Assembly: GCF_014297575.1 (NCBI RefSeq)
Contig: NZ_CP060412.1
Location: forward strand, 186,001 to 250,000
Direction: 5' to 3'
Length of the DNA stretch: 64,000 nt
Origin: Dyella telluris
Lineage (GTDB): Bacteria > Pseudomonadota > Gammaproteobacteria > Xanthomonadales > Rhodanobacteraceae
Shown piece after piece: positions 57,382 through 64,000 of this stretch. Under the pieces are notes generated by a model. It was not told the origin of the DNA, ran no database searches, and saw nothing but the letters and a program-made list of their open reading frames with translations. Positions within the stretch are counted from its first letter, which is position 1, and every line of letters begins with the position of its first letter. The position numbers were made by a program, and so were the translations under genes.

Positions 57382-59493
57382 ATGCCCGTCCCCTTCACCA
57401 GAAGTGCGCTTCTGGTAGCGATCACGCTTGCACTGGCCGTACCGGCCCACGCCGACGACCAGACCGAGGCCACGTCGCCCTCTTCCGGCAAAACCACGCA
57501 GAAGGACGACAAGAAGCCCGTCGCCCTCGATGCGGTCAACGTCGTCTATTCCACGACCAAGACGGAAACCCCTGTCGTGGCGATTCCGCAGTCGGTCAGC
57601 ACGATCACGCCCGACCGCATGCAGTTGTATGGCGTGCAGGGTCTGGACGAAGCCGTGCGCTATATGGCCGGCGCAGTGGGCGGCAGCTACGGCGCCGACC
57701 CGCGCAGCGACTGGATCCTGGTGCGCGGTTACGACCCCGCCAAGTTCCTTGATGGCCTGGCCCTGCCCAGCGGCGACTGGACGGCCGACTCGCGCATCGA
57801 GCCGTATGGGCTGGAGCGCGTGGAAGTGAACAAGGGCCCGTCGTCGGCGATGTACGGCCAGCAGCCGCCGGGCGGCATGATCGACATGACCACCAAGCGC
57901 CCCAGCCTGGACGCACCACACGAAATCACCGCCACCATCGGCAGCTTCGGCCAGAAGCAGCTGTCCGGCGACACCGGCGGCCAGCTCGACAACGACGGCC
58001 ACTGGCTGTGGCGCCTGGTGGCGCTGGCCCGTCAGGGCGATTCGAACATCAAGCATTCGAAGGATGATCGTTATTACTTCGCGCCCAGCCTGACCTGGCA
58101 GCCGGACGACAACACCTCCTTCACCCTGCTGCCGCGCTACCAGCGCACGCTCTCCGATGGCGTGGGTGGCTTCCTGCCCTCGCAGGGCACGCTGTATCCG
58201 AACCCAAACGGGCAGATTCCGCGTGACGTGAATCCAGGCGAGCCGGGCTACGACCATTACTGGAAAACCGACGAGTCGATCGGTTACGCCTTCACCCACC
58301 GCTTCAACGACATCTGGTCGTTCCGTCAGGACCTGCGCCTGCAGAATGAAAAGGTGGATCACCGCTCCATCGGCAGCCTGGGCCTGCAGGACGATCTGCG
58401 CACGCTCAACCGCTACAACTACCCGCTGGTGGACCACGCCAACGTGTTCGCGGTGGACAACCAGGTCGAGGCAAAATTCGACCAGGGCAACGTGCAGCAC
58501 AACGTGCTGATGGGCGTGGATTACCTGCACAGCCACAACGACTACAAGTCGGGCTTCGGCTCCGCACCGTCCATCGACATCTTTGATCCCGTCTACGGCC
58601 AGCCGATTCCGGCCGCGCCGTACACGTATCACACCAACAGCCTGCTGGAGCAGCTGGGTGCCTACGTGCAGGACCAGATCACCATCGGCAAGTGGGGCAT
58701 CACCGCCAGCGGTCGCGAAGACTGGGTGAGCAACGACGTGCGCGACCTGATCGCCAACACGCGCGACAAGCAGAACGACAACGCGTTCTCCGGCCGCCTG
58801 GGCGTGAACTACACCACCGACATCGGGCTGGTGCCGTACGTTGCGTACTCGCACTCGTTCAAGACCACGGTGGGCACCACGTTCGACGGCAGCGCGTACA
58901 AGCCCATCACCGGCGATCAGTTCGAAGGCGGCCTGAAGTACCAGACACCCGATGGCCGCACGCTGATCACCGGCGCGGTGTACCAGCTGACGCAGAAGAA
59001 CGCGCTCACCGTCGACCCCGACCACCTGTTCTTCTCGCTGCAGCAGGGCCAGACGCGCACACGTGGCGCGGAGCTGGAAGCGAATGTGGCAGTGACCGAT
59101 CACCTGAGCATGACGGCGGCGTATGCCTATACCGATGCCAAGGTCACCCATGCCAACGACGCTACGCTGGGCAAGCAGGTAGCGCTGGTGCCCAAGCAGC
59201 AGGCATCGGTATCGGCCGACTACAGCGTTCACGAAGGCGTGCTGGCGGGCCTCGGCTTTGGCGGCGGCGTGCGCTTCATCGGCGAACACTACGGCGATGC
59301 GTACAACCAGTTCCGCACCGGCGGCTACACCCTGTTCGACGCCAACGCGCACTACGACGTGCAGAACTGGCGCTTCCAGGTGACCGCGGCAAATCTGTTT
59401 GACCGCGAGTACGTCTCGGCCTGCAACAGCGCCATCTGGTGCTACTACGGCTATCCACGCGAGATCACCGTGTCGGCGCGTTATCGCTGGTAA
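57382..59493 (+). CDS. TonB-dependent siderophore receptor
   Basis: Outer-membrane receptor that imports ferric siderophore using TonB energy, 703 residues. A Sec signal peptide (about 1-24, PAHA cleavage) precedes the plug domain with PQSVSTITPDRMQLYGVQGLDEAVRYMAG and RVEVNKGPSSAMYGQQPPGGMIDMTTK, both typical of FhuA/FoxA/FpvA-type receptors. The 22-strand barrel ends EITVSARYRW with a terminal aromatic residue. The closest subgroup appears to be hydroxamate receptors, but the ligand is not certain. A Fur-like box and AT-rich promoter lie upstream, and a terminator follows. Confidence 0.93.
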   Translation: MPVPFTRSALLVAITLALAVPAHADDQTEATSPSSGKTTQKDDKKPVALDAVNVVYSTTKTETPVVAIPQSVSTITPDRMQLYGVQGLDEAVRYMAGAVGGSYGADPRSDWILVRGYDPAKFLDGLALPSGDWTADSRIEPYGLERVEVNKGPSSAMYGQQPPGGMIDMTTKRPSLDAPHEITATIGSFGQKQLSGDTGGQLDNDGHWLWRLVALARQGDSNIKHSKDDRYYFAPSLTWQPDDNTSFTLLPRYQRTLSDGVGGFLPSQGTLYPNPNGQIPRDVNPGEPGYDHYWKTDESIGYAFTHRFNDIWSFRQDLRLQNEKVDHRSIGSLGLQDDLRTLNRYNYPLVDHANVFAVDNQVEAKFDQGNVQHNVLMGVDYLHSHNDYKSGFGSAPSIDIFDPVYGQPIPAAPYTYHTNSLLEQLGAYVQDQITIGKWGITASGREDWVSNDVRDLIANTRDKQNDNAFSGRLGVNYTTDIGLVPYVAYSHSFKTTVGTTFDGSAYKPITGDQFEGGLKYQTPDGRTLITGAVYQLTQKNALTVDPDHLFFSLQQGQTRTRGAELEANVAVTDHLSMTAAYAYTDAKVTHANDATLGKQVALVPKQQASVSADYSVHEGVLAGLGFGGGVRFIGEHYGDAYNQFRTGGYTLFDANAHYDVQNWRFQVTAANLFDREYVSACNSAIWCYYGYPREITVSARYRW

Positions 59494-59520
59494 GCATCTA
59501 TCCGCTTCATCGGGATGGAC

Positions 59521-59546
59521 ACAACGCCGGCGCATGCCGGCGTTGT
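59521..59546 (+). terminator. Rho-independent terminator of the TonB receptor gene
   Basis: A perfect 11-bp stem ACAACGCCGGC / GCCGGCGTTGT with a GCAT loop lies 27 nt past the stop; only a weak T tract (TCGTT) follows. Confidence 0.75.
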
Positions 59547-59687
59547 TCGTTATGGAACATGGCAGCAGCTAACGCCAACGCTCAAAGACTCCCCTGCGCG
59601 CATTGCGCATCAGCGCGCCCAACGTCAACAAGACAGTCGCCAGAGCTCACCCCGCCATCCGTGGGATGTCCAAGCACCACCAACTTT

Positions 59688-59707
59688 GATAATGTGAACC
59701 AGTTCAC
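59688..59707 (+). promoter_or_regulatory. Candidate -10 and palindrome upstream of the sulfotransferase
   Basis: GATAAT (59688-59693, 5 of 6 to the consensus) is directly followed by GTGAAC-CA-GTTCAC (59694-59707), an inverted repeat that could be an operator. No good -35 box is apparent. Confidence 0.4.
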
Positions 59708-59754
59708 GCTTGGCGACAGGACCGTCCGCCCGGCGATCTCATGGGAAGGGGCCC

Positions 59755-60567
59755 ATGTTCCAACGCATCCATTTCATTTCCGGCCTGCCACGGTCGGGTT
59801 CCACGCTGCTGGCCGCACTGCTTCGCCAGAATCCTCGCTTCCATGCTGACATGAGCGGCCCGCTGGCCGGCCTGTTCACCTCGCTGCTGGGTGACATGAG
59901 CGAGCGCAACGAGTTCTCGATGTTCATCGACGAGGGCAAGCGCCAGCGCGTGCTGCGCGGCCTGTTCGAGAATTTCTACGCCGACGCATCCGCGGACGTG
60001 GTGTTCGACACCAATCGTGGCTGGTGCGTGCGCATGCCTGCCCTCGCCACGCTGTTTCCCCAGAGCAAGGTGATCGCCTGCGTGCGTCACGTGCCGTGGA
60101 TCGTGGACAGCGTCGAGCGCCTGATCCGCCAGAACGCGTTCCAGCCCTCCGCCATTTTCAATTACAGCCCCGGCGGCACCGTCTACACGCGCGCCAATGG
60201 CATCGCCGGTTCCGATGGCTTGCTCGGCTTTGCGTACGACGCACTGAAAGAAGCGTTCTACGGCGAGCACGCCAACCGCCTGATGCTGGTGCAGTACGAA
60301 ACCCTGGTGAGCCAGCCGGCCAAGGCCCTGGCTGCCATCTACGATTTCATCGGCGAGCCGACTTACCCGCACAACGTCGATCAGGTGGAGTACGACGCCA
60401 CCGCCTTCGACACCAAGGCCGGCACGCCGGGCCTGCATGCGGTGCGCCCGAAAGTCGAAGCGCGCGAACGCGAAAGCATTCTCCCGCCGGATCTGTTCCG
60501 CCGCTTCGAGAACGACGCCTTCTGGCGCGATCCGGGCCTGAATCCGCGCGGCGTGCGCATCGTCTGA
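59755..60567 (+). CDS. PAPS-dependent sulfotransferase-like protein
   Basis: Predicted cytoplasmic sulfotransferase of 270 residues transferring sulfate from PAPS to an unknown acceptor. The 5'-phosphosulfate loop is FISGLPRSGSTLLAALL at about residues 8-22, and a 3'-phosphate-binding strand-helix is likely at VIACVRHVPWIVDSVERLI (about 105-123). ATG 59755 is preceded by GGAAGGGG. It belongs to the Sulfotransfer_1/3-type superfamily, with several large-group relatives in bacteria. The next gene, 67 nt after its stop and past a terminator, is a giant surface protein. No signal peptide, so any acceptor would be modified inside the cell. Confidence 0.85.
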   Translation: MFQRIHFISGLPRSGSTLLAALLRQNPRFHADMSGPLAGLFTSLLGDMSERNEFSMFIDEGKRQRVLRGLFENFYADASADVVFDTNRGWCVRMPALATLFPQSKVIACVRHVPWIVDSVERLIRQNAFQPSAIFNYSPGGTVYTRANGIAGSDGLLGFAYDALKEAFYGEHANRLMLVQYETLVSQPAKALAAIYDFIGEPTYPHNVDQVEYDATAFDTKAGTPGLHAVRPKVEARERESILPPDLFRRFENDAFWRDPGLNPRGVRIV

Positions 60568-60579
60568 CCAACAACTCGC

Positions 60580-60608
60580 AGGGCCGCCGTTTGGCGGCCC
60601 TTGCTTTT
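60580..60608 (+). terminator. Rho-independent terminator of the sulfotransferase gene
   Basis: AGGGCCGCC / GGCGGCCCT, 9-bp stem with GTTT loop (60580-60601), followed by TGCTTTT. It separates the sulfotransferase from the adhesin. Confidence 0.82.
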
Positions 60609-60634
60609 GCACATTCTCTACAGGGGCAGTTTTC

Positions 60635-63600
60635 ATGAACCGGATCTATCGGCTCGTCTGGAATCGTTCGTTGCGCGTGATGCAGGTGGCTTCCGAACTC
60701 GCGCGCCCGGTGCGCGGCGGTGATGCCACGAACAGCGGTGAATCCGTGCTGCGTCGGCATCCGCTGGTGATGGCGTGCCTCACGGCGCTTGCCGTGACGG
60801 TCTGGGCACCGCCCACATGGGCCGCAACCTGCACGATCTGCGGAGCGACCGGCGGCCCTGGCGGCACTGGTTCGAACACGGCTGGCACGGGCGGCGCAGG
60901 CGGCCTGACCGGCGCTAACAACGGTGGCTCCGGCGGGATCTACAACTACGCCACCCAGGGCTCATACAACGGCAAGAGCGGCGGCGGTGTCGGCAGCAGC
61001 GGCGGCCAGGGCGGTACTTACAACTTCGGCCCCCTCATCGCGACGGGCGGTCTGCCCGGAAGTGCGACCCGCGGCGGCGGCATGGGTGGCGCGGGCTACT
61101 CCTCCAGAACGCCGTCCGCCGGCTCGGGAACGACCGTAGCGGGCGGCGGCGGCGGTGCCGGTGGCGGACTCAGCACCCATGGCGCGGGCGGCGGCGGCGG
61201 CGGCGGCATGGGCTCTACCGGTTATGTCAGCGGAGCCGGCGGCGGCGGCGGTGGCGGCGGCGGCGGTGGTCTGGGCCTGGATATCGCTGCGGGCACCTCC
61301 AGCACCGTCAACGGCACCGACACTGTGAGTGGCGGCGCGGGCGGCAACGGTGGCAAGGCCGTCACGGGCACCTACGGCACGGGCGGCGGCGGCGGTGGTG
61401 GCGGCGGCGGCGCAGGTGCGTATGCGGGAACGTCCTCCACCCTTATCAATCAGGGAGCGATCAACGGTGGCCAGGGCGGCGCTGGCGGTGCCAGCGCTGC
61501 TGGCGGCGGCGGCGGTGGTGGCGGCGGTGGCGCGGGCGTGCTGATGAACACGCAGGCCACGCTGGTCAATACCGGGTCCATCACCGGCGGCAACGGTGGC
61601 GCAGGCTACGCCACAGCTGGCAAAAACGGCGGCAGCGGCCTGGGTGGCTATGGCGTCACAGGCTCCGGCAACGACAGCATCACCACGAGTGGCACCATCA
61701 GTGGTGGCCTTTCCGGTAGCACATCGCCGCAGCGCGCCAATGCGGTGTACCTCTCTGGCGGCAACAACACGCTGACGCTGCAGAGCGGCTTTTCGTTCGT
61801 CGGCAACGTCGTCAGCAGCGGTGGTGACACGCTCGCGCTGGGTGGCAACACGGCCTCCACCTTCAATGTGTCGTCCATCGTTGCCACGGCGCCTACGTCC
61901 TACTCCGGGACGACGCAATACGGCGGTTTTACCTACTTCGCGAAAACCGGCACGAGCACCTGGACCCTCACCGGTGCGGCGTCGACGGCTACCAACTGGA
62001 ACGTCACGCAAGGCACGCTGGCATTGCAGAGCAGTGCGTCACTCGCGGCCAACAGCGCGGTGACCGTCACGGGCGGTACGCTGGCCGTGCTGAACGGCAG
62101 CAACCTGGGCGCGGGCAGCACGGTCACCCTCAACGGCGGCACGCTGGAGGCAGTGAGCGGCGCCTACACCCAGAGCCAGGCAACGACGATCGGCGTCAAC
62201 GGCGGCACGCTGGCGGTGGATGCCGGCGCCAATCTCACGCTGTCTGGAGCAGTCTTGGGCACGTCGGGCAACCTCACTGCCGTCGGCCCCGGCACGCTAA
62301 CGCTGGCGGGGAATGTCAGTACGGGCAGCGGCAACCAGACCTACAGCGTCAACAACGTTGCCCTGGGCGGCGCTGCCACGCTCATCAGCGCCGGCACCAT
62401 CACCTTCAACACCGCGATCGACTCGACGACGAGCGGCGCAAACAGCCTCGCGCTCAACGCACCCACCGTATGGCTAAGCAACGCGGTAGGCGCCACGACG
62501 GCACTCGGCTCGCTGAATGTCACCGGTGGCCAGGTTTCGTTGGGCGGCAACGTCACGACGAGCGGCACGCAGAGCTACGATGCGGCGACGCTCAGCAACA
62601 ACGTCACCTTGACCAGCACCGGCTCGGGGGCGATCACGCTTGCCTCGACCGTGGACGGCGCTCATGCCTTGATCGTGGATACCTCGGGCATCGCCAGCTT
62701 CAATGGGGCTGTCGGCGGCACGACGGCGCTCACCAGCCTGGTCAGCAGCGGCTTCGGCACGACCAAGCTGTCAGGTAGCGTCAATACGACCGGGGCACAG
62801 ACCTATACGGGTGAAGTGCAGCTCACCGGCAACGAAACGCTCGTGAGCAGCGGCGGTGGCAACATCACTTTTGGCCTCGGCACGACGGGCAACTATGCCC
62901 TGTCCGTATCCACCGCGGGCAGCCTTTCTTTCGACAACTATGTGTCGGTGAACGGCCTCTCCACGAATAGCGGCAGCTTCTCCGCATCGGGTGCCGTGTC
63001 CAGCCTTGGTTCGCTGGCCATCACCACCAGCAATGGTGCCATCACTCAGGCGAGCAGCTTTTCGGCCACCGGAACCTCGACGTTCAATGCCGGCAACCAT
63101 GCGATCACGCTGACGAACCTGGGCAATGCGCTTGCCGGCACCGTGTCGTTGAGCAACAGCGGCGCCAACAACGTCGCCCTGACCAACAGCCAGGCGCTGT
63201 TGCTCGGCAATGTCGCCACTGGCAGTGGCAGCCTGTCACTGGCCAGCGCGGGCAGCATGACGCAATCGGGCGCCATTTCGCAGGCAGCGGGCGCCGGCGC
63301 CGTCTCGCTCAACGCGAACAGCAACGCCATCACGCTGACGAACTCGGGCAATCTTTTCACCGGTCTGGTCTCGGCCTCGGGCAGCAGCGTGGCCCTGAGC
63401 AACAGCACTGACCTGGGCATTGGCAACATCACAGGCACCAGCAGCGTGGCGCTGAGCAGCACGGGCGCCCTCACGGAAGCAGGCACAGGCAAGATTTCCA
63501 CCGCGACGCTCACCGGCAACGTGAGCGGCGCGGCCACGTTGACCAGCGCACTGAACAGCATCAGCGCATTGGGCAACTTCACGGCAGGCAGCCTGTCGCT

Positions 63601-64000
63601 GGTCAACAGCGGGGCGTTGAACGTGTCGGGCAACGTGAACGTGGGTACCGGCAACGTCGGCCTGAACGTGGGCAGCAACGCCTTGACGGTCTCCGGCAGC
63701 GTAACCGGCGGCAACGTCACGCTCGATGCAGCGGGCAACACGCTGCTCACGGGCACCCTGACTGCGAACAGCACCACGCTCAACACCGGCACCTTGCAAG
63801 TCGGCAACGGTGGCACCACAGGAACGCTCGCCAGCAACGTGGTCGACAATACCGGGCTGAGCTTCAACGGCAGCAACAGCCTGAGTTATGCCGGCATCGT
63901 CTCCGGCACCGGCACGCTGGCAAAGCTGGGCTCAGGCACGTTGACGCTGACTGGCAGCAGCACCTATGTCGGCGCTACCACCATCAGCGCCGGCACGCTG
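60635..64000 (+). CDS. Giant ESPR-type autotransporter/adhesin, 5' part
   Basis: N-terminal 1122 codons of an open frame that continues past the right edge. Residues 1-23 (MNRIYRLVWNRSLRVMQVA...) are an extended signal peptide region, followed by a hydrophobic signal core (about 44-63, ending TWAA). A CTIC motif comes next, then a glycine-rich domain (about 70-340) with long poly-Gly runs and GG-A/T/S-GG-style repeats. The rest is repetitive Ser/Thr/Asn/Gly-rich beta-helix sequence with LNGGTL, LTLTGSSTY and TTISAGTL units typical of autotransporter-associated repeats. ESPR is typical of type V secreted adhesins. Whether it ends in a barrel domain or is a two-partner exoprotein cannot be seen. 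Function: probable surface adhesion. Confidence 0.85.
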   Translation, partial: MNRIYRLVWNRSLRVMQVASELARPVRGGDATNSGESVLRRHPLVMACLTALAVTVWAPPTWAATCTICGATGGPGGTGSNTAGTGGAGGLTGANNGGSGGIYNYATQGSYNGKSGGGVGSSGGQGGTYNFGPLIATGGLPGSATRGGGMGGAGYSSRTPSAGSGTTVAGGGGGAGGGLSTHGAGGGGGGGMGSTGYVSGAGGGGGGGGGGGLGLDIAAGTSSTVNGTDTVSGGAGGNGGKAVTGTYGTGGGGGGGGGGAGAYAGTSSTLINQGAINGGQGGAGGASAAGGGGGGGGGGAGVLMNTQATLVNTGSITGGNGGAGYATAGKNGGSGLGGYGVTGSGNDSITTSGTISGGLSGSTSPQRANAVYLSGGNNTLTLQSGFSFVGNVVSSGGDTLALGGNTASTFNVSSIVATAPTSYSGTTQYGGFTYFAKTGTSTWTLTGAASTATNWNVTQGTLALQSSASLAANSAVTVTGGTLAVLNGSNLGAGSTVTLNGGTLEAVSGAYTQSQATTIGVNGGTLAVDAGANLTLSGAVLGTSGNLTAVGPGTLTLAGNVSTGSGNQTYSVNNVALGGAATLISAGTITFNTAIDSTTSGANSLALNAPTVWLSNAVGATTALGSLNVTGGQVSLGGNVTTSGTQSYDAATLSNNVTLTSTGSGAITLASTVDGAHALIVDTSGIASFNGAVGGTTALTSLVSSGFGTTKLSGSVNTTGAQTYTGEVQLTGNETLVSSGGGNITFGLGTTGNYALSVSTAGSLSFDNYVSVNGLSTNSGSFSASGAVSSLGSLAITTSNGAITQASSFSATGTSTFNAGNHAITLTNLGNALAGTVSLSNSGANNVALTNSQALLLGNVATGSGSLSLASAGSMTQSGAISQAAGAGAVSLNANSNAITLTNSGNLFTGLVSASGSSVALSNSTDLGIGNITGTSSVALSSTGALTEAGTGKISTATLTGNVSGAATLTSALNSISALGNFTAGSLSLVNSGALNVSGNVNVGTGNVGLNVGSNALTVSGSVTGGNVTLDAAGNTLLTGTLTANSTTLNTGTLQVGNGGTTGTLASNVVDNTGLSFNGSNSLSYAGIVSGTGTLAKLGSGTLTLTGSSTYVGATTISAGTL
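61141..61545 (+). repeat. GGC-rich low-complexity tracts in the adhesin gene
   Basis: Four clusters of GGC/GGT codons encode runs of about 6-11 glycines, near 61141-61155, 61189-61210, 61237-61272, 61381-61413 and 61501-61533. Slipped-strand length changes here would be in frame (multiples of three). Confidence 0.7.

Noticed and set aside
57373..59535. A 720-codon open frame on the minus strand
   Set aside because: Antisense to the TonB receptor, which has signal peptide, plug and barrel motifs; the antisense product has none.
61141..61545. Regularly spaced GGC-rich tracts considered as a CRISPR array
   Set aside because: They are in-frame glycine codons of one protein, without constant repeats or unique spacers.

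Overview
The window is a contiguous piece of a GC-rich gammaproteobacterial chromosome. It most resembles the order Xanthomonadales (Lysobacterales), and family Rhodanobacteraceae (Dyella, Luteibacter, Rhodanobacter and relatives) is my best guess. Reasons: a compact his operon headed by a TrpR-like gene, GTAG/GTGG-headed extragenic palindromes in intergenic gaps, a folC-SPOR-cvpA-purF block, a cytochrome bo-type oxidase, and very high third-position GC. The genus is inference. LAYOUT. 1-4550 (minus): a four-gene efflux operon laid out like E. coli ytcA-mdtN-mdtO-mdtP; the FUSC pump gene is frameshifted at an A4 tract, and the outer-membrane gene runs off the left edge. 4605-5201: a two-helix potassium channel. 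5420-9478: cyoABCD with its terminator. 9702-15270 (plus): aminopeptidase P, parE, a PLP-dependent cysteine synthase/desulfhydrase-like enzyme and 3-hydroxyanthranilate dioxygenase. 15380-20276: a Nudix hydrolase, an outer-membrane protein and two tandem amino-acid permeases. 20277-20754: a structured gene-free gap. 20755-24315: HiPIP, methionine salvage mtnB-mtnD-mtnC and a legumain-like (C13) protease. 24324-29687 (minus): sulfate importer sbp-cysT-cysW-cysA and an FAD enzyme. 29991-37484 (minus): hisR-like regulator then hisG-D-C-B-H-A-F-IE, mostly joined by 1-7 nt overlaps. 37802-40433 (plus): a MarR-regulated drug exporter and a DUF998 protein. 40524-43889 (minus): a long aromatic/histidine ammonia-lyase and hisS. 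44090-44166: tRNA-Pro(CGG). 44333-47365: a GH63-type glycosidase divergent from a FadR-type regulator. 47387-53900 (minus): a ferritin-like protein and the NTF2-like/GNAT/folC/SPOR/cvpA/purF block. 53994-57136 (minus): a 52-residue membrane protein and the merR-copA copper operon. 57382-59493 (plus): a Fur-type TonB receptor. 59755-64000 (plus): a sulfotransferase followed by the start of a giant ESPR-type surface protein that runs off the right edge. HOW THE GENES WORK TOGETHER. Most are housekeeping: respiration, histidine, purine and folate biosynthesis, and sulfate and methionine-sulfur economy. They are interleaved with small self-regulated resistance and uptake modules (MarR-MFS, MerR-CopA, Fur-TonB receptor, MdtNOP-like). 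The clearest regulatory signals are a trp-operator-like palindrome just downstream of a strong promoter at the head of the his operon, and a textbook 20-bp-spacer MerR promoter. The part least explained by known systems is the sulfotransferase next to the glycine-rich giant adhesin.
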